A stretch of 64,000 nucleotides of DNA, taken from Pseudomonas sp. FP2335 (GTDB lineage Bacteria; Pseudomonadota; Gammaproteobacteria; Pseudomonadales; Pseudomonadaceae). The stretch covers positions 3,617,501 through 3,681,500 of the forward strand of contig NZ_CP117437.1 in assembly GCF_030687535.1 (NCBI RefSeq), given 5' to 3'. The position numbers and the translations under genes were made by a program. Positions 17,224-27,383 of the stretch are shown here, in pieces; positions within the stretch are counted from its first letter, which is position 1; the number at the start of each line of letters is the position of its first letter. The notes beneath the pieces were generated by a model. The model ran no database searches. It was not told the DNA's origin and was given only the letters and a program-made list of their open reading frames with translations.

Positions 17224-19977
17224 GTGCTTAGAAGAATGGGGATAAAAGGCCGCGTACTGTTGCTGACCTTATTACCGACCAGTCTGATGGCCCTGTTGTT
17301 GGGGGGCTATTTCACCTGGATGCAACTGTCGGAATTGCAGACCCAATTGCTGCAACGCGGCGAAATGATCGCCGAGCAACTGGCGCCGCTGGTCGCCCCG
17401 GCCCTGAGCGCGAAGAATACCGAGCTGCTGGAGCGCATCGCCACCCAGTCACTGGAGCAGCCGGACGTGCGCGCCGTGTCGTTCCTCAGCCCGGACCGCA
17501 CGCCCCAAGCCCACGCCGGCCCGACCATGCTCAACCAGCCGCCCATCGGCAACAGTTCGCACCTGCTGCAACGCACCGGCAACGATGCAACGCGTTACCT
17601 GCTGCCAGTATTTGGCCGTCATCGCAACCTCGCGGGCGAGTTGATCCCCGACGAAGCCGACCGCCTGCTGGGCTGGGTCGAAGTCGAACTGTCCCACAAC
17701 GGCATGTTGCTGCGTGGCTATCGCAGCCTGTTCGCCAGCCTGCTGTTGATCGCCATCGGGCTGATCTGCACCGCAGCCCTGGCCCTGCGCATCAGCCGCA
17801 CCATCAACTCGCCGATTGGCCTGATCAAGCAAGCCGTAGCCCAGCTCAAGGACGGCAACCTGGAAACCCGCCTGCCGCCGCTGGGCAGCCAGGAGTTGGA
17901 CCAGCTCGCCTCGGGCATCAACCGCATGGCCGAAACCCTGCAAAACGCCAGGGAAGAACTGCAGCACAGCATTGACCAGGCCACCGAAGACGTGCGCCAG
18001 AACCTGGAAACCATCGAGATCCAGAACATCGAGCTGGACCTGGCGCGCAAGGAGGCCCTGGAGGCCAGCCGCATCAAGTCCGAGTTCCTGGCCAACATGA
18101 GCCATGAAATCCGCACTCCGCTCAACGGCATCCTTGGTTTCACCCATCTGCTGCAAAAAAGCGAATTGTCGCCGCGCCAGCTGGACTACCTGGGCACCAT
18201 CGAAAAATCCGCCGACAACCTGCTGGGCATCATCAACGAAATCCTCGATTTCTCGAAGATCGAGGCCGGCAAACTGGTGCTCGACAGCGTGCCCTTCAAC
18301 CTGCGGGATCTGCTGCAGGACACCCTGACCATCCTCGCCCCTGCGGCCCATGCCAAACAGTTGGAGCTGGTCAGCCTGGTCTACCGCGACACCCCACTGG
18401 CGTTGGTGGGCGACCCGCTGCGCCTCAAACAGATCCTGACCAACCTGATCAGCAACGCGATCAAGTTCACTCGCGAAGGCACCATCGTCGCCCGGGCAAT
18501 GATCGAAGACGAACAGGAAGACAGCGTGCAACTGCGCATCAGCGTGCAGGACACCGGCATCGGCCTGTCCAGCCAGGATGTGCGCGCGTTGTTCCAGGCC
18601 TTCAGCCAGGCCGATAACTCGCTGTCGCGCCAGCCGGGCGGCACCGGCCTGGGCCTGGTGATTTCCAAGCGTTTGATTGAACAGATGGGCGGTGAAATCG
18701 GTGTCGACAGCACGCCTGGGGAAGGCTCGGAATTCTGGATCAGCCTGAACCTGCCCAAAACCCGCGACGACCTCGAAGACCTGCCGTCTGCGCCATTGCT
18801 CGGGCGCCGCGTGGCGGTGCTGGAGAACCACGAACTGGCGCGCCAGGCCCTGCAGCATCAGCTGGAAGACTGCGGCCTGGAAGTCACGCCGTTCAACAGC
18901 CTGGAAAGCCTGACCAACGGCATCACCAGCGCCCATCAGACCGAGCAGGCCATCGACCTCGCCGTGCTTGGCATCACCGCCAATGACATCCCACCGGAGC
19001 GCCTCAACCAGCACCTGTGGGACCTTGAGCACCTGGGTTGCAAGGTTCTGGTGCTGTGCCCGACCACCGAACAGATGCTGTTCACCCAGTCGGTACCCAA
19101 CCCCAACAGCCAGTTGCAGGCCAAGCCTGCCTGCACCCGCAAACTGCGCCGCGCCCTGGCCGACCTGATCAGCCCGCGGCCCTCGCGCAGCGAGCCCGGC
19201 GAGCCGCTGTCCAGCCGCGCGCCACGGGTGCTGTGCGTGGACGACAACCCGGCCAACCTGCTGCTGGTGCAGACCCTGCTGGAAGACATGGGCGCCAAGG
19301 TCCAAGCGGTAGAAAGCGGGTTCGCCGCCATTGACGCGGTCAAACGGGAAACCTTCGACCTGGTGCTGATGGACGTGCAGATGCCTGGCATGGACGGACG
19401 CCAGAGCACCGAGGCGATTCGCCAGTGGGAAAGCGAGCGCCACGGTACGCCGCTGCCGGTGGTCGCCCTCACCGCCCACGCCATGGCCAACGAAAAACGT
19501 GCCCTGCTGCAAAGCGGCATGGATGACTACCTGACCAAACCGATCAGCGAGCGGCAGTTGGCCCAGGTGGTGCTCAAGTGGACCGGCCTGGCCCTGCGCA
19601 ACCAGGTACCGGAGCGTGCCACCGACGGCCTCGCCCCAGCCGTGAAGCTGCTGGTGCTGGATCATGAAGAAGGCCTGCGCCTGGCCGCCGGCAAGACCGA
19701 CCTGGCCGCCGACATGCTGGCCATGTTGCTGGCCTCACTGGAAGCCGACCGCCTGGCCATCACCGTGGCCCGCGAAGCCAAGGACCACAACGCGCTGATC
19801 GAACGCGTCCACCGCCTGCACGGCGCCACCCGTTATTGCGGCGTGCCGCAACTGCGCGCCGCCTGCCAACGAGCCGAGACCTTGCTTAAACAGGACGATG
19901 CAAAGGCCTTGCATGCCTTGGACGAACTGGACATGGCGATTGCGCGGTTGGCGAGCGAAGCGCGGGTCAGCGCCTGA
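17224..19977 (+). CDS. gacS: Hybrid sensor kinase GacS
   Basis: 917 residues, tripartite BarA/GacS kinase: membrane helix near 9-30, periplasmic sensor, second helix near 165-188, HAMP, H-box His294 (ANMSHEIRTPLNG), ATPase domain (DTGIGLS, GGTGLGL), a degenerate middle receiver, a full receiver with Asp717 (LMDVQMPG) and an HPt domain with His863 (VHRLHGATRYCG). It phosphorylates GacA, which drives the RsmX/Y/Z RNAs and secondary metabolism, biofilm and stress traits. The start is GTG 17224 after GCAGGAGAG. All phosphorelay residues are present, so it appears functional. ldhA follows, as in other pseudomonads. Confidence 0.97.
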   Translation: MLRRMGIKGRVLLLTLLPTSLMALLLGGYFTWMQLSELQTQLLQRGEMIAEQLAPLVAPALSAKNTELLERIATQSLEQPDVRAVSFLSPDRTPQAHAGPTMLNQPPIGNSSHLLQRTGNDATRYLLPVFGRHRNLAGELIPDEADRLLGWVEVELSHNGMLLRGYRSLFASLLLIAIGLICTAALALRISRTINSPIGLIKQAVAQLKDGNLETRLPPLGSQELDQLASGINRMAETLQNAREELQHSIDQATEDVRQNLETIEIQNIELDLARKEALEASRIKSEFLANMSHEIRTPLNGILGFTHLLQKSELSPRQLDYLGTIEKSADNLLGIINEILDFSKIEAGKLVLDSVPFNLRDLLQDTLTILAPAAHAKQLELVSLVYRDTPLALVGDPLRLKQILTNLISNAIKFTREGTIVARAMIEDEQEDSVQLRISVQDTGIGLSSQDVRALFQAFSQADNSLSRQPGGTGLGLVISKRLIEQMGGEIGVDSTPGEGSEFWISLNLPKTRDDLEDLPSAPLLGRRVAVLENHELARQALQHQLEDCGLEVTPFNSLESLTNGITSAHQTEQAIDLAVLGITANDIPPERLNQHLWDLEHLGCKVLVLCPTTEQMLFTQSVPNPNSQLQAKPACTRKLRRALADLISPRPSRSEPGEPLSSRAPRVLCVDDNPANLLLVQTLLEDMGAKVQAVESGFAAIDAVKRETFDLVLMDVQMPGMDGRQSTEAIRQWESERHGTPLPVVALTAHAMANEKRALLQSGMDDYLTKPISERQLAQVVLKWTGLALRNQVPERATDGLAPAVKLLVLDHEEGLRLAAGKTDLAADMLAMLLASLEADRLAITVAREAKDHNALIERVHRLHGATRYCGVPQLRAACQRAETLLKQDDAKALHALDELDMAIARLASEARVSA

Positions 19978-20002
19978 AGCAACGCTTCAGGAAACCGCCT
20001 TA

Positions 20003-20022
20003 TGTGGGAGCCCGCTCCCACA
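20003..20022. repeat. REP palindrome between gacS and ldhA
   Basis: TGTGGGAG-CCCG-CTCCCACA, an 8-base-pair stem of the REP family. It is a compact version lacking the long GGGCTTGC arm. Confidence 0.75.
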
Positions 20023-20066
20023 AGGGTCATGTGTTTTCAAATGATTAATCGCAGGGAGCATTTTTT

Positions 20067-21056
20067 ATGCGCGTCATACTTTTCAGCAGCCAGACCTACG
20101 ACCGCGACAGCTTCCTCGGCGAGGCGCTACCGTCCGGCGTGGAGCTGCAATTCCAACCCGCCCGCCTCAACCTCGACACCGTGGCACTGGCCGAACACCA
20201 CGAAGTGGTTTGCCCGTTTATCAACGATGACCTCAGCGCCCCGGTGCTGGAACACCTGGCCAAAGGCGGCACCCGCCTGATCGCGCTGCGCTCGGCCGGT
20301 TACAACCATGTCGACCTGGCCGCCGCCAAGCGCCTGGGCCTGACTATCGTGCGCGTGCCCGCCTATTCGCCGCACGCCGTCGCCGAACATGCGGTGGCGC
20401 TGATCCTCGCCCTCAACCGCCGCCTGCACCGCGCCTACAACCGCACCCGTGACGGCGATTTCAGCCTGCACGGCCTGACCGGCTTCGATCTGGTCGGCAA
20501 GACCGTCGGAGTGGTCGGCACCGGGCAGATCGGTGCGACGTTCGCCAAGATCATGGCCGGTTTCGGCTGCCAGTTGCTCGCCTACGATCCGTACCCCAAC
20601 CCGCAGGTGCTGGCCCTCGGCGCCCGCTACGTGAGCCTGCCCGAACTGCTGGCCCAAGCGCAGATCATCAGCCTGCATTGCCCGCTGACGGCCGACAGCA
20701 AACACCTGATCAACGCCGACTCCCTGGCGCACATGCAGCCAGGCGCGATGCTGATCAACACCGGGCGCGGCGGCCTGGTCGACACCCCAGCACTGATCGA
20801 AGCGCTCAAGGATGGCCAGCTCGGTTACCTGGGGCTGGATGTGTACGAGGAAGAGGCGCAATTGTTCTTCGAGGACCGCTCCGACCTGCCCCTGCAAGAC
20901 GACGTACTTGCGCGCCTGTTGACTTTCCCCAATGTGATCATCACCGCACACCAGGCGTTTCTTACCCGCGAGGCGCTGTCGGCGATTGCATGCACGACCC
21001 TCGCCAACATCGCCGCGTGGGCCGAGGGCCGCACGCAGAACCTCGTTGAAGGATGA
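20067..21056 (+). CDS. ldhA: D-lactate dehydrogenase (NAD-dependent 2-hydroxyacid dehydrogenase)
   Basis: 329 residues. The NAD-binding GVVGTGQIG loop is near 149-157, with catalytic Arg in INTGRGGLVDT, Glu in LDVYEEEA and His in ITAHQAFLT. The family reduces pyruvate to D-lactate in the cytoplasm. GCAGGGAGC precedes the ATG. The gene is conserved after gacS in Pseudomonas, where it serves anaerobic survival. It is probably transcribed separately, since a REP palindrome and 89 bases intervene. Confidence 0.93.
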   Translation: MRVILFSSQTYDRDSFLGEALPSGVELQFQPARLNLDTVALAEHHEVVCPFINDDLSAPVLEHLAKGGTRLIALRSAGYNHVDLAAAKRLGLTIVRVPAYSPHAVAEHAVALILALNRRLHRAYNRTRDGDFSLHGLTGFDLVGKTVGVVGTGQIGATFAKIMAGFGCQLLAYDPYPNPQVLALGARYVSLPELLAQAQIISLHCPLTADSKHLINADSLAHMQPGAMLINTGRGGLVDTPALIEALKDGQLGYLGLDVYEEEAQLFFEDRSDLPLQDDVLARLLTFPNVIITAHQAFLTREALSAIACTTLANIAAWAEGRTQNLVEG

Positions 21057-21127
21057 TCAGCGGTCACATACCAGGCTCATGATGGGCCAGCACCCGTGAT
21101 AGGATGCCGCGCCTATTTGGAGGATCC

Positions 21128-21568
21128 ATGGCCGAACACGATTTCCGCTTCAGCTTGCTGAGCCCGCAACACACCCTGATCGAATGCCGCGCCCTGGTGC
21201 CGGGCCGTTACCAGATCACCGGCAACGGTGGTTCGATCAAGCACGGCGACGTGCTGATCGTCACCCTGCGCGGCAGCAAAACCCTGTCGATGCGCCTCAC
21301 CGTCGAAGGCGACGCGCGCTACTCCATCCGCCCGGCGGGTCAATGGGTCGCCATGGCCCACGGGCCGAAATTCGGCGAATTGGAAATTCACACCTGGAAG
21401 GTCAACTGCGACAGCTGCGACACCGTGCTGGAGTTTGAATTCGCGGTGGAAACCAAGCTGAGCAAAGAGCCGCTGCAACCGGCCGCCAACGCGCGCATCA
21501 AGGAGCTGGGCTGGGCCAGCCAGGGCGACAAGCACCGCTGCCCGAAATGCCAGCAGGCCGCACAATGA
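21128..21568 (+). CDS. Conserved hypothetical protein with C-terminal zinc-ribbon-like Cys pairs
   Basis: 146 residues. It is beta-rich, with four cysteines in two CxxC groups: CDSC near 98-101 and CPKC near 139-142. That could form a zinc site. No named domain is recognised. ATG 21128 has GGAGG five bases upstream; an upstream in-frame start is less likely. Its stop overlaps the start of the META-domain lipoprotein (ATGA), so the two are translationally coupled and probably act in the same process, which is unknown. Confidence 0.8.
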   Translation: MAEHDFRFSLLSPQHTLIECRALVPGRYQITGNGGSIKHGDVLIVTLRGSKTLSMRLTVEGDARYSIRPAGQWVAMAHGPKFGELEIHTWKVNCDSCDTVLEFEFAVETKLSKEPLQPAANARIKELGWASQGDKHRCPKCQQAAQ

Positions 21569-21969
21569 AAGGCCTGCTTCTGCTCGCCGCCGCAGGTGCG
21601 GCCCTCACGGGTTGCGCCGCTGATACGGCCAAGCTCAAGCGGGATCACAGCTACGTGGTGGAATGGATCGGTGAGCGGCCACTGATGGACTACGCGCACC
21701 TGACGGTCACCCTCGGCGAGGACGGTCGTGCCTATGGCAACGGCGGCTGCAACCATTGGTTCGCGCCGTACACCCTCGAGGGCGACAAGCTCAGCTTCGG
21801 CCAGATCGGCAGCACCCGCAAACTCTGCGCAGAGGCCTTGATGGAGCAGGAACACCGCTTCTTCCAGGCCCTGCAAGGCGTGCAGCGCTGGGACATCTCG
21901 CCGATCGAGCAGACGCGTTTCTGGCCGGCAGAAGGCAAGCCGATTCGCCTGTGGCTTGAAGAGGGCTGA
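21565..21969 (+). CDS. META-domain (HslJ-like) lipoprotein
   Basis: 134 residues. The signal peptide has lipobox LTGC (Cys at about 20). The following domain resembles META/HslJ, with DYAHLTVTLGEDGRAYGNGGCNHWFAPY, where the N-G-C-N core is diagnostic, and STRKLCAEALMEQEHRFFQAL. Such proteins are outer-membrane or periplasmic, and HslJ is linked to heat and novobiocin tolerance in E. coli. The start overlaps the preceding stop by 4 bases. It is followed by a long REP pair that probably ends the transcript. Confidence 0.85.
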   Translation: MKGLLLLAAAGAALTGCAADTAKLKRDHSYVVEWIGERPLMDYAHLTVTLGEDGRAYGNGGCNHWFAPYTLEGDKLSFGQIGSTRKLCAEALMEQEHRFFQALQGVQRWDISPIEQTRFWPAEGKPIRLWLEEG

Positions 21970-22002
21970 CAGCAACCATTTCAGGATTGAACGAGGTCAA
22001 AA

Positions 22003-22091
22003 TGTGGGAGCGGGCTTGCTCGCGAAAGCGGTGGATCAGTCACAGATGTGTTGTCTGATCCGCCGCTTTCGCGAGCAAGCCCGCTCCCACA
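22003..22091. repeat. Paired REP (BIME-like) with long inverted arms
   Basis: TGTGGGAGCGGGCTTGCTCG at 22003 is mirrored by its complement ending at 22091. The arms extend through CGAAAGCGG and a partly matched centre (GGATCAG / CTGATCC). It lies between two convergent genes and may act as a terminator or mRNA stabiliser. Confidence 0.9.
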
Positions 22092-22110
22092 TTGGTTTGG
22101 TGTTGTTGCT

Positions 22111-22572
22111 TTAACCGCGTAGTGCCTTCAGCTTTGCAATCACGCCTTCCGCCGTTTGCTCCCCCATCAACTGTTCACGCACCTTGCCCTTGTCATCAAT
22201 GATGTAGGTTACCGGCAGCGCCTCGCTGCGCGGTATATCAAAGATCCCTTCCGGGTTCTGCGCCAGCACCGTGAACTTGATCCCCAGCTTCTCGCTGGCG
22301 GCCTTCAACTCCTCACCCTGCACATTGTCGAAGTTGACCCCGAACACCCCGACGTTCTGCCCTTTCAACTGATCCGCCAGGGCGTTCAGTTCAGGGATCT
22401 CGGTACGGCACGGGCCACACCATTCGGCCCAGTAATTGACCACGACCCATTGTTTATCCAGGCGTTCAGCCGCGACTTTCTTGCCGTACTGGTCAACGCC
22501 GTAGTCATTACCGCAGCCGCTGAGCAGCAGGGTTGTGATGATCGCCAATGCACCGATCAGTCGACTTGTCAT
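22111..22572 (-). CDS. TlpA/ResA-like thioredoxin-fold lipoprotein
   Basis: 153 residues. The lipobox is LLSGC (Cys20), followed by a thioredoxin fold with the redox centre WCGPC (Cys52, Cys55) and the cis-Pro loop EALPVTYIID. It is anchored on the periplasmic side, where TlpA-family proteins reduce disulfides, for example for cytochrome c maturation or copper-site assembly. The substrate is unknown here. It is divergent from arsC, with 115 bases between. Confidence 0.92.
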   Translation of the reverse strand: MTSRLIGALAIITTLLLSGCGNDYGVDQYGKKVAAERLDKQWVVVNYWAEWCGPCRTEIPELNALADQLKGQNVGVFGVNFDNVQGEELKAASEKLGIKFTVLAQNPEGIFDIPRSEALPVTYIIDDKGKVREQLMGEQTAEGVIAKLKALRG

Positions 22573-22687
22573 GGGGTAATCCTTCGTAAAAATGAACGTT
22601 GGCTGCGACCTATCGCCTCTTACGGTTTAAGGACGGGACGCTGCGCAGGTAGAATACCTGCCACCTTACGCAAGATGCGACCCGCAC

Positions 22688-24040
<1,353 letters not shown>

Positions 24041-24178
24041 CCTGTAGTGAGCGGGCTTGCCCCGCGCTGGGGGGCGAAGCCGCCCTAAATCCAGACACCG
24101 CGGTCTTGCTGATACACCGCGGTGTACCGTTTGGGGCGGCTTCGCCCCCCGGCGCGGGGCAAGCCCGCTCACTACAGG
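24041..24178. repeat. Long REP-derived inverted repeat (138 bases)
   Basis: CCTGTAGTGAGCGGGCTTGC at the left is the exact complement of the right end. The arms continue through CCCGCGC, GGGGGGCGAAGCCGCCC and a centre with ACCGCGGT. It is a nested hairpin between two convergent genes, of the second REP sequence type (TGTAGTGAGCGGGCTTG). Confidence 0.9.
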
Positions 24179-24850
24179 CTAGTGATTGACGGTGTAAGCC
24201 AGCATCATCGACAACTGGCACATCGGCCGCCCACTCTCGGCATGCCACTCGTTGAACGCCGCCTGCACCGTCGCCAGGTCCCGCAGGCTGGTGGGTGCCT
24301 TGTCGACGATCTTCTGTGCGTTCAACGCCGCCACCACGTCAAAACTCGGCACGAACGTATCCTTGCCGACCATGCGCAAAAAGCGCGGTGCCGATAGCCC
24401 GCCCAACTGGTGGCCGTGCTTGCTCAGGTACTTCCACAGCCCAACGATGTCGGTCACCGGCCAATCGGCGATAAACGCGCCGAAGCTGCCGTGTTCATGG
24501 GCGATGTCCAGGATCATCTGCGCATTGCGCGGCACACTCTTGAGCTTGCCCAGGTGGCGGATGATGCTGGTGTCCTGCATCAGCCGCTCCAGGTGCTCGG
24601 CGCCCATCAGCACAACTTTTTCCGGGTCGAAGCCGAAGAACACTTTCTCGAACGCCGGCCACTTGGCATCCACCACGCTGTGTTTCAAGCCCGCACGGAA
24701 CACCCGCAGGGCCAGGGTCGACAGGTAGCGGTCGTCGCTGATCTGGCGCAACTGCGCCGCAGTATTCGGTACGGGTAGGTGGGCTTCCAGCTCGGCCGCC
24801 GAACCGAAGCGGTTCAGACAGTATTCGTGCAGCCACTTGTAATCGCGCAT
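24179..24850 (-). CDS. DNA-3-methyladenine glycosylase I family protein
   Basis: 223 residues. It starts MRDYKWLHEYCLNRFG and matches the Tag-related family from overall layout: helical, with RHLGKLKSVPRNAQMILDI and a final HAESGRPMCQLS stretch carrying His and Cys. Classical Tag excises 3-methyladenine. This subgroup lacks the exact zinc-binding N-terminus of E. coli Tag, so the substrate is uncertain. It lies 67 bases after ttcA on the same strand and could be read through from it. Confidence 0.7.
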   Translation of the reverse strand: MRDYKWLHEYCLNRFGSAAELEAHLPVPNTAAQLRQISDDRYLSTLALRVFRAGLKHSVVDAKWPAFEKVFFGFDPEKVVLMGAEHLERLMQDTSIIRHLGKLKSVPRNAQMILDIAHEHGSFGAFIADWPVTDIVGLWKYLSKHGHQLGGLSAPRFLRMVGKDTFVPSFDVVAALNAQKIVDKAPTSLRDLATVQAAFNEWHAESGRPMCQLSMMLAYTVNH

Positions 24851-24917
24851 GCCCTCTCCCGGGATTCGAATTGAAAACGGCGCCCGCGAGCGCCGTGTGT
24901 CAGAGCATTGAAGTCGC

Positions 24918-25742
24918 TTAGAGGTTCACTATATTGACGAAACGCGAAGCGGCGCTTTCGTCGATCTTGAGACTGGTGAAATCGAACAGGTTGCGGTCGG
25001 CCAACTGCGACGGCTGCACGTTCTGCAGGCTGCGGAAGATGCTCTCGGTGCGGCCCGGTGTCTTGCGCTCCCACTCCACCAGCATTTCCTTGACCACCTG
25101 GCGTTGCAGGTTTTCCTGGGAGCCGCAGAGGTTGCACGGGATGATCGGGAATTGCTTGAGGTCGGAGTAGGCCTGGATGTCCTTCTCGTTGCAATACGCC
25201 AGCGGGCGAATCACCACGTTGCGCCCGTCATCCGCGCGCAGCTTGGGCGGCATGGCCTTGAGCGAACCGTTGAAGAACATATTGAGGAAGAAGGTCTCGA
25301 CGATGTCGTCGCGGTGATGGCCCAGGGCCATTTTGGTCGCACCGATTTCATCGGCAAAGGTGTAGAGCGTGCCCCGACGCAGGCGCGAGCACAGCGAGCA
25401 GGTGGTCTTGCCTTCCGGAACCAATTCCTTGACCACCGAATAAGTGTCTTTTTCGACGATGTGATACTCGACACCCAGCTCTTTGAGGTAGGCCGGCAGC
25501 ACATGCTCGGGGAAGCCCGGTTGTTTCTGGTCCATGTTGACGGCAACGATCTCGAACTTGATCGGCGCGACCTTTTGCAGGTGCAGCAGCACGTCGAGCA
25601 TGGTGTAGCTGTCTTTGCCGCCGGAGAGGCAGACCATGACCTTGTCGCCGTCCTCGATCATGTTGAAATCGGCGACCGCTTCACCGGCCAGGCGACGCAG
25701 GCGTTTCTGCAGTTTGTTCTGGTTGACTGTAAGAGTGCCCAT
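24918..25742 (-). CDS. ttcA: tRNA 2-thiocytidine synthetase TtcA
   Basis: 274 residues. The PP-loop is [11 protein letters not shown] near 38-48. CSLCSR and the later CNLCGSQ pair supply the conserved CxxC iron-sulfur ligands. TtcA makes 2-thiocytidine at position 32 of some tRNAs. ATG 25742 was chosen because the family begins [15 protein letters not shown], whereas the longer open frame upstream runs through a REP. The gene is intact. Confidence 0.95.
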   Translation of the reverse strand: MGTLTVNQNKLQKRLRRLAGEAVADFNMIEDGDKVMVCLSGGKDSYTMLDVLLHLQKVAPIKFEIVAVNMDQKQPGFPEHVLPAYLKELGVEYHIVEKDTYSVVKELVPEGKTTCSLCSRLRRGTLYTFADEIGATKMALGHHRDDIVETFFLNMFFNGSLKAMPPKLRADDGRNVVIRPLAYCNEKDIQAYSDLKQFPIIPCNLCGSQENLQRQVVKEMLVEWERKTPGRTESIFRSLQNVQPSQLADRNLFDFTSLKIDESAASRFVNIVNL

Positions 25743-26055
25743 GGCGCTTGAATCCGCAAAAGGTGTGTGACGAAAAGCGCAGCATTTTACGCAAAAATGC
25801 TTCAATGGGCGACGCCGATCCAATGTGGGGGCTGGCTTGCCTGCTCCCACACCGACCATGGCAGTCCCGACAGACTTCACCGCGATTAGGGCCAATGTTT
25901 ACAGCGCGATTTGCTCTAAAGGCCCTACAGTCATTCCGGTCATCCCTTCCTATACTGCGACTTGAGGTCGCACGTATATATCCAGACCTTTCAGGCCAAT
26001 TGGCCCGTGGGCGCTCCGATGGGGGGCGATGGTAATAACAACAGGAGTGACTGGC
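25743..26055. other. Intergenic region between ttcA and the Yip1-like gene
   Basis: 313 bases without a supportable gene. It carries one imperfect REP half (GTGGGGGCTGGCTTGCCTGC near 25825-25853), and an A/T-richer stretch with CTATACTGCGACTT near 25950 that could include the promoter of the Yip1-like gene. Confidence 0.6.
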
Positions 26056-26658
26056 ATGATCCATCACGTCGTGGGGCTGTTTACCCATCCTGACCAGGAA
26101 TGGCGGGAAATCCGTGGCGATAAAGAAGAAAGCATCGGCCACATGTACCTCACTCACACGCTGATTCTCGCGGCGATCCCCGCCGTATCAGCCTTTATCG
26201 GCACCACCCAGGTCGGCTGGGTCATCGGCAACCGCTCGCCCGTGATGTTGACTCAGGAAAGCGCCCTGTGGATGACCATCATGTCGTACGCGGCCATGCT
26301 CGCCGGCGTGGCGGTGATGGGCGCCTTCATCCATTGGATGGCCCGAACCTACGACGCCAACCCCAGCATGTCGCGCTGCGTCGCGTTTGCCACCTATACC
26401 GCGACACCGCTGTTTATCGGCGGGCTGGCGGCGCTGTACCCACATATGTGGCTGGGCATGGTCGTGGGCACGGCGGCGATCTGCTACACGGTGTACCTGC
26501 TGTATGTGGGGCTGCCGACGTTCATGAGCATCGATCCGGACGAGGGCTTCCTGTTTTCCAGCTCGGTGCTGGCCGTGGGCCTGGTGGTGCTGGTGGCAAT
26601 CATGGCGTTTACCGTGATCGTCTGGGGCTTGGGCGTTGGGCCTATCTATACCAATTGA
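26056..26658 (+). CDS. Yip1-family membrane protein
   Basis: 200 residues, with five predicted membrane helices after an amphipathic start (MIHHVVGLFTHPDQEWREIR, typical of bacterial Yip1-domain proteins). ATG 26056 follows AGGAGTGACTGGC; an earlier in-frame GTG at 26029 is less likely. Eukaryotic Yip1 acts in vesicle traffic, and bacterial function is unknown. It is monocistronic. Confidence 0.85.
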   Translation: MIHHVVGLFTHPDQEWREIRGDKEESIGHMYLTHTLILAAIPAVSAFIGTTQVGWVIGNRSPVMLTQESALWMTIMSYAAMLAGVAVMGAFIHWMARTYDANPSMSRCVAFATYTATPLFIGGLAALYPHMWLGMVVGTAAICYTVYLLYVGLPTFMSIDPDEGFLFSSSVLAVGLVVLVAIMAFTVIVWGLGVGPIYTN

Positions 26659-26786
26659 GCGTTTCAGACCGTGAGCAAGGCCACCGCAAGGTGGCTTTGT
26701 GCGTTATGCATGACCATTCGGCGCCTGAACCATTCGGAAACACTCGGCGTTGCGGCATACTGGGCGCCTCTGGAGATAGGTACAGC

Positions 26787-27281
26787 ATGCCCGAGCAACT
26801 CAATACCCGCGTCGAAGATTGTTTCCTGCAAGCCGAATCCTTTTTCAAACGAAGCTTCAAACGCCCCCAGGTCAGCCTCAAGCTGCGGGGCCAGAAGGCC
26901 GGTGTCGCGCATTTGCACGAGAACCTGCTGCGCTTCAACCCCCAGCTGTACCGTGAAAACAGCCAGCATTTCCTGAAACAGACGGTGGCCCATGAAGTGG
27001 CGCACCTGATTGCCCACCAATTGTTTGGCGAACGCATTCAGCCCCATGGCGAAGAATGGCAATTGATCATGCGCGGGGTGTACGAACTGCCGCCGGACCG
27101 TTGCCATACGTATGCGGTAAAGCGGCGTCAGGTGACGCGGTATATCTACCGTTGCCCGTGTGCGGACAGTGACTTTCCCTTTTCGTCGCAGCGCCATGGG
27201 TTGGTGGCTCAGGGGCGGCGGTATTTGTGTCGGCGGTGTCGGCAGACTTTGGTGTTTACTGGAGAGACCCGGGTGGAGTGA
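26787..27281 (+). CDS. sprT: SprT-like zinc metalloprotein
   Basis: 164 residues. The zincin motif HEVAHLIAHQLFGE (HExxH) is near 71-75, and a C-terminal zinc ribbon has YRCPCADSDF and YLCRRCRQTL. Eukaryotic SPRTN is a protease for DNA-protein crosslinks; bacterial SprT is less studied. GGAGATAGG precedes ATG 26787. It is followed by a REP pair. Confidence 0.92.
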   Translation: MPEQLNTRVEDCFLQAESFFKRSFKRPQVSLKLRGQKAGVAHLHENLLRFNPQLYRENSQHFLKQTVAHEVAHLIAHQLFGERIQPHGEEWQLIMRGVYELPPDRCHTYAVKRRQVTRYIYRCPCADSDFPFSSQRHGLVAQGRRYLCRRCRQTLVFTGETRVE

Positions 27282-27287
27282 CGGCCT

Positions 27288-27372
27288 CTTCGCAGGCAAG
27301 CCAGCTCCCACATTGGATCGGTGATCGACATGACAACCCGGTCAAATGTGGGAACGGGCTTGCCCGCGAAGG
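27288..27372. repeat. REP pair after sprT
   Basis: CTTCGCAGGCAAGCCAGCTC at the left and its diverged complement ending CTTGCCCGCGAAGG at the right, around a non-repetitive centre. It separates convergent sprT and the CoA-transferase gene. Confidence 0.8.
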
Positions 27373-27383
27373 CGCCGGATCAG

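Noticed and set aside
17449..19665. A 738-codon open frame antisense to gacS
   Set aside because: Reverse frame of the conserved kinase, with no recognisable motif.
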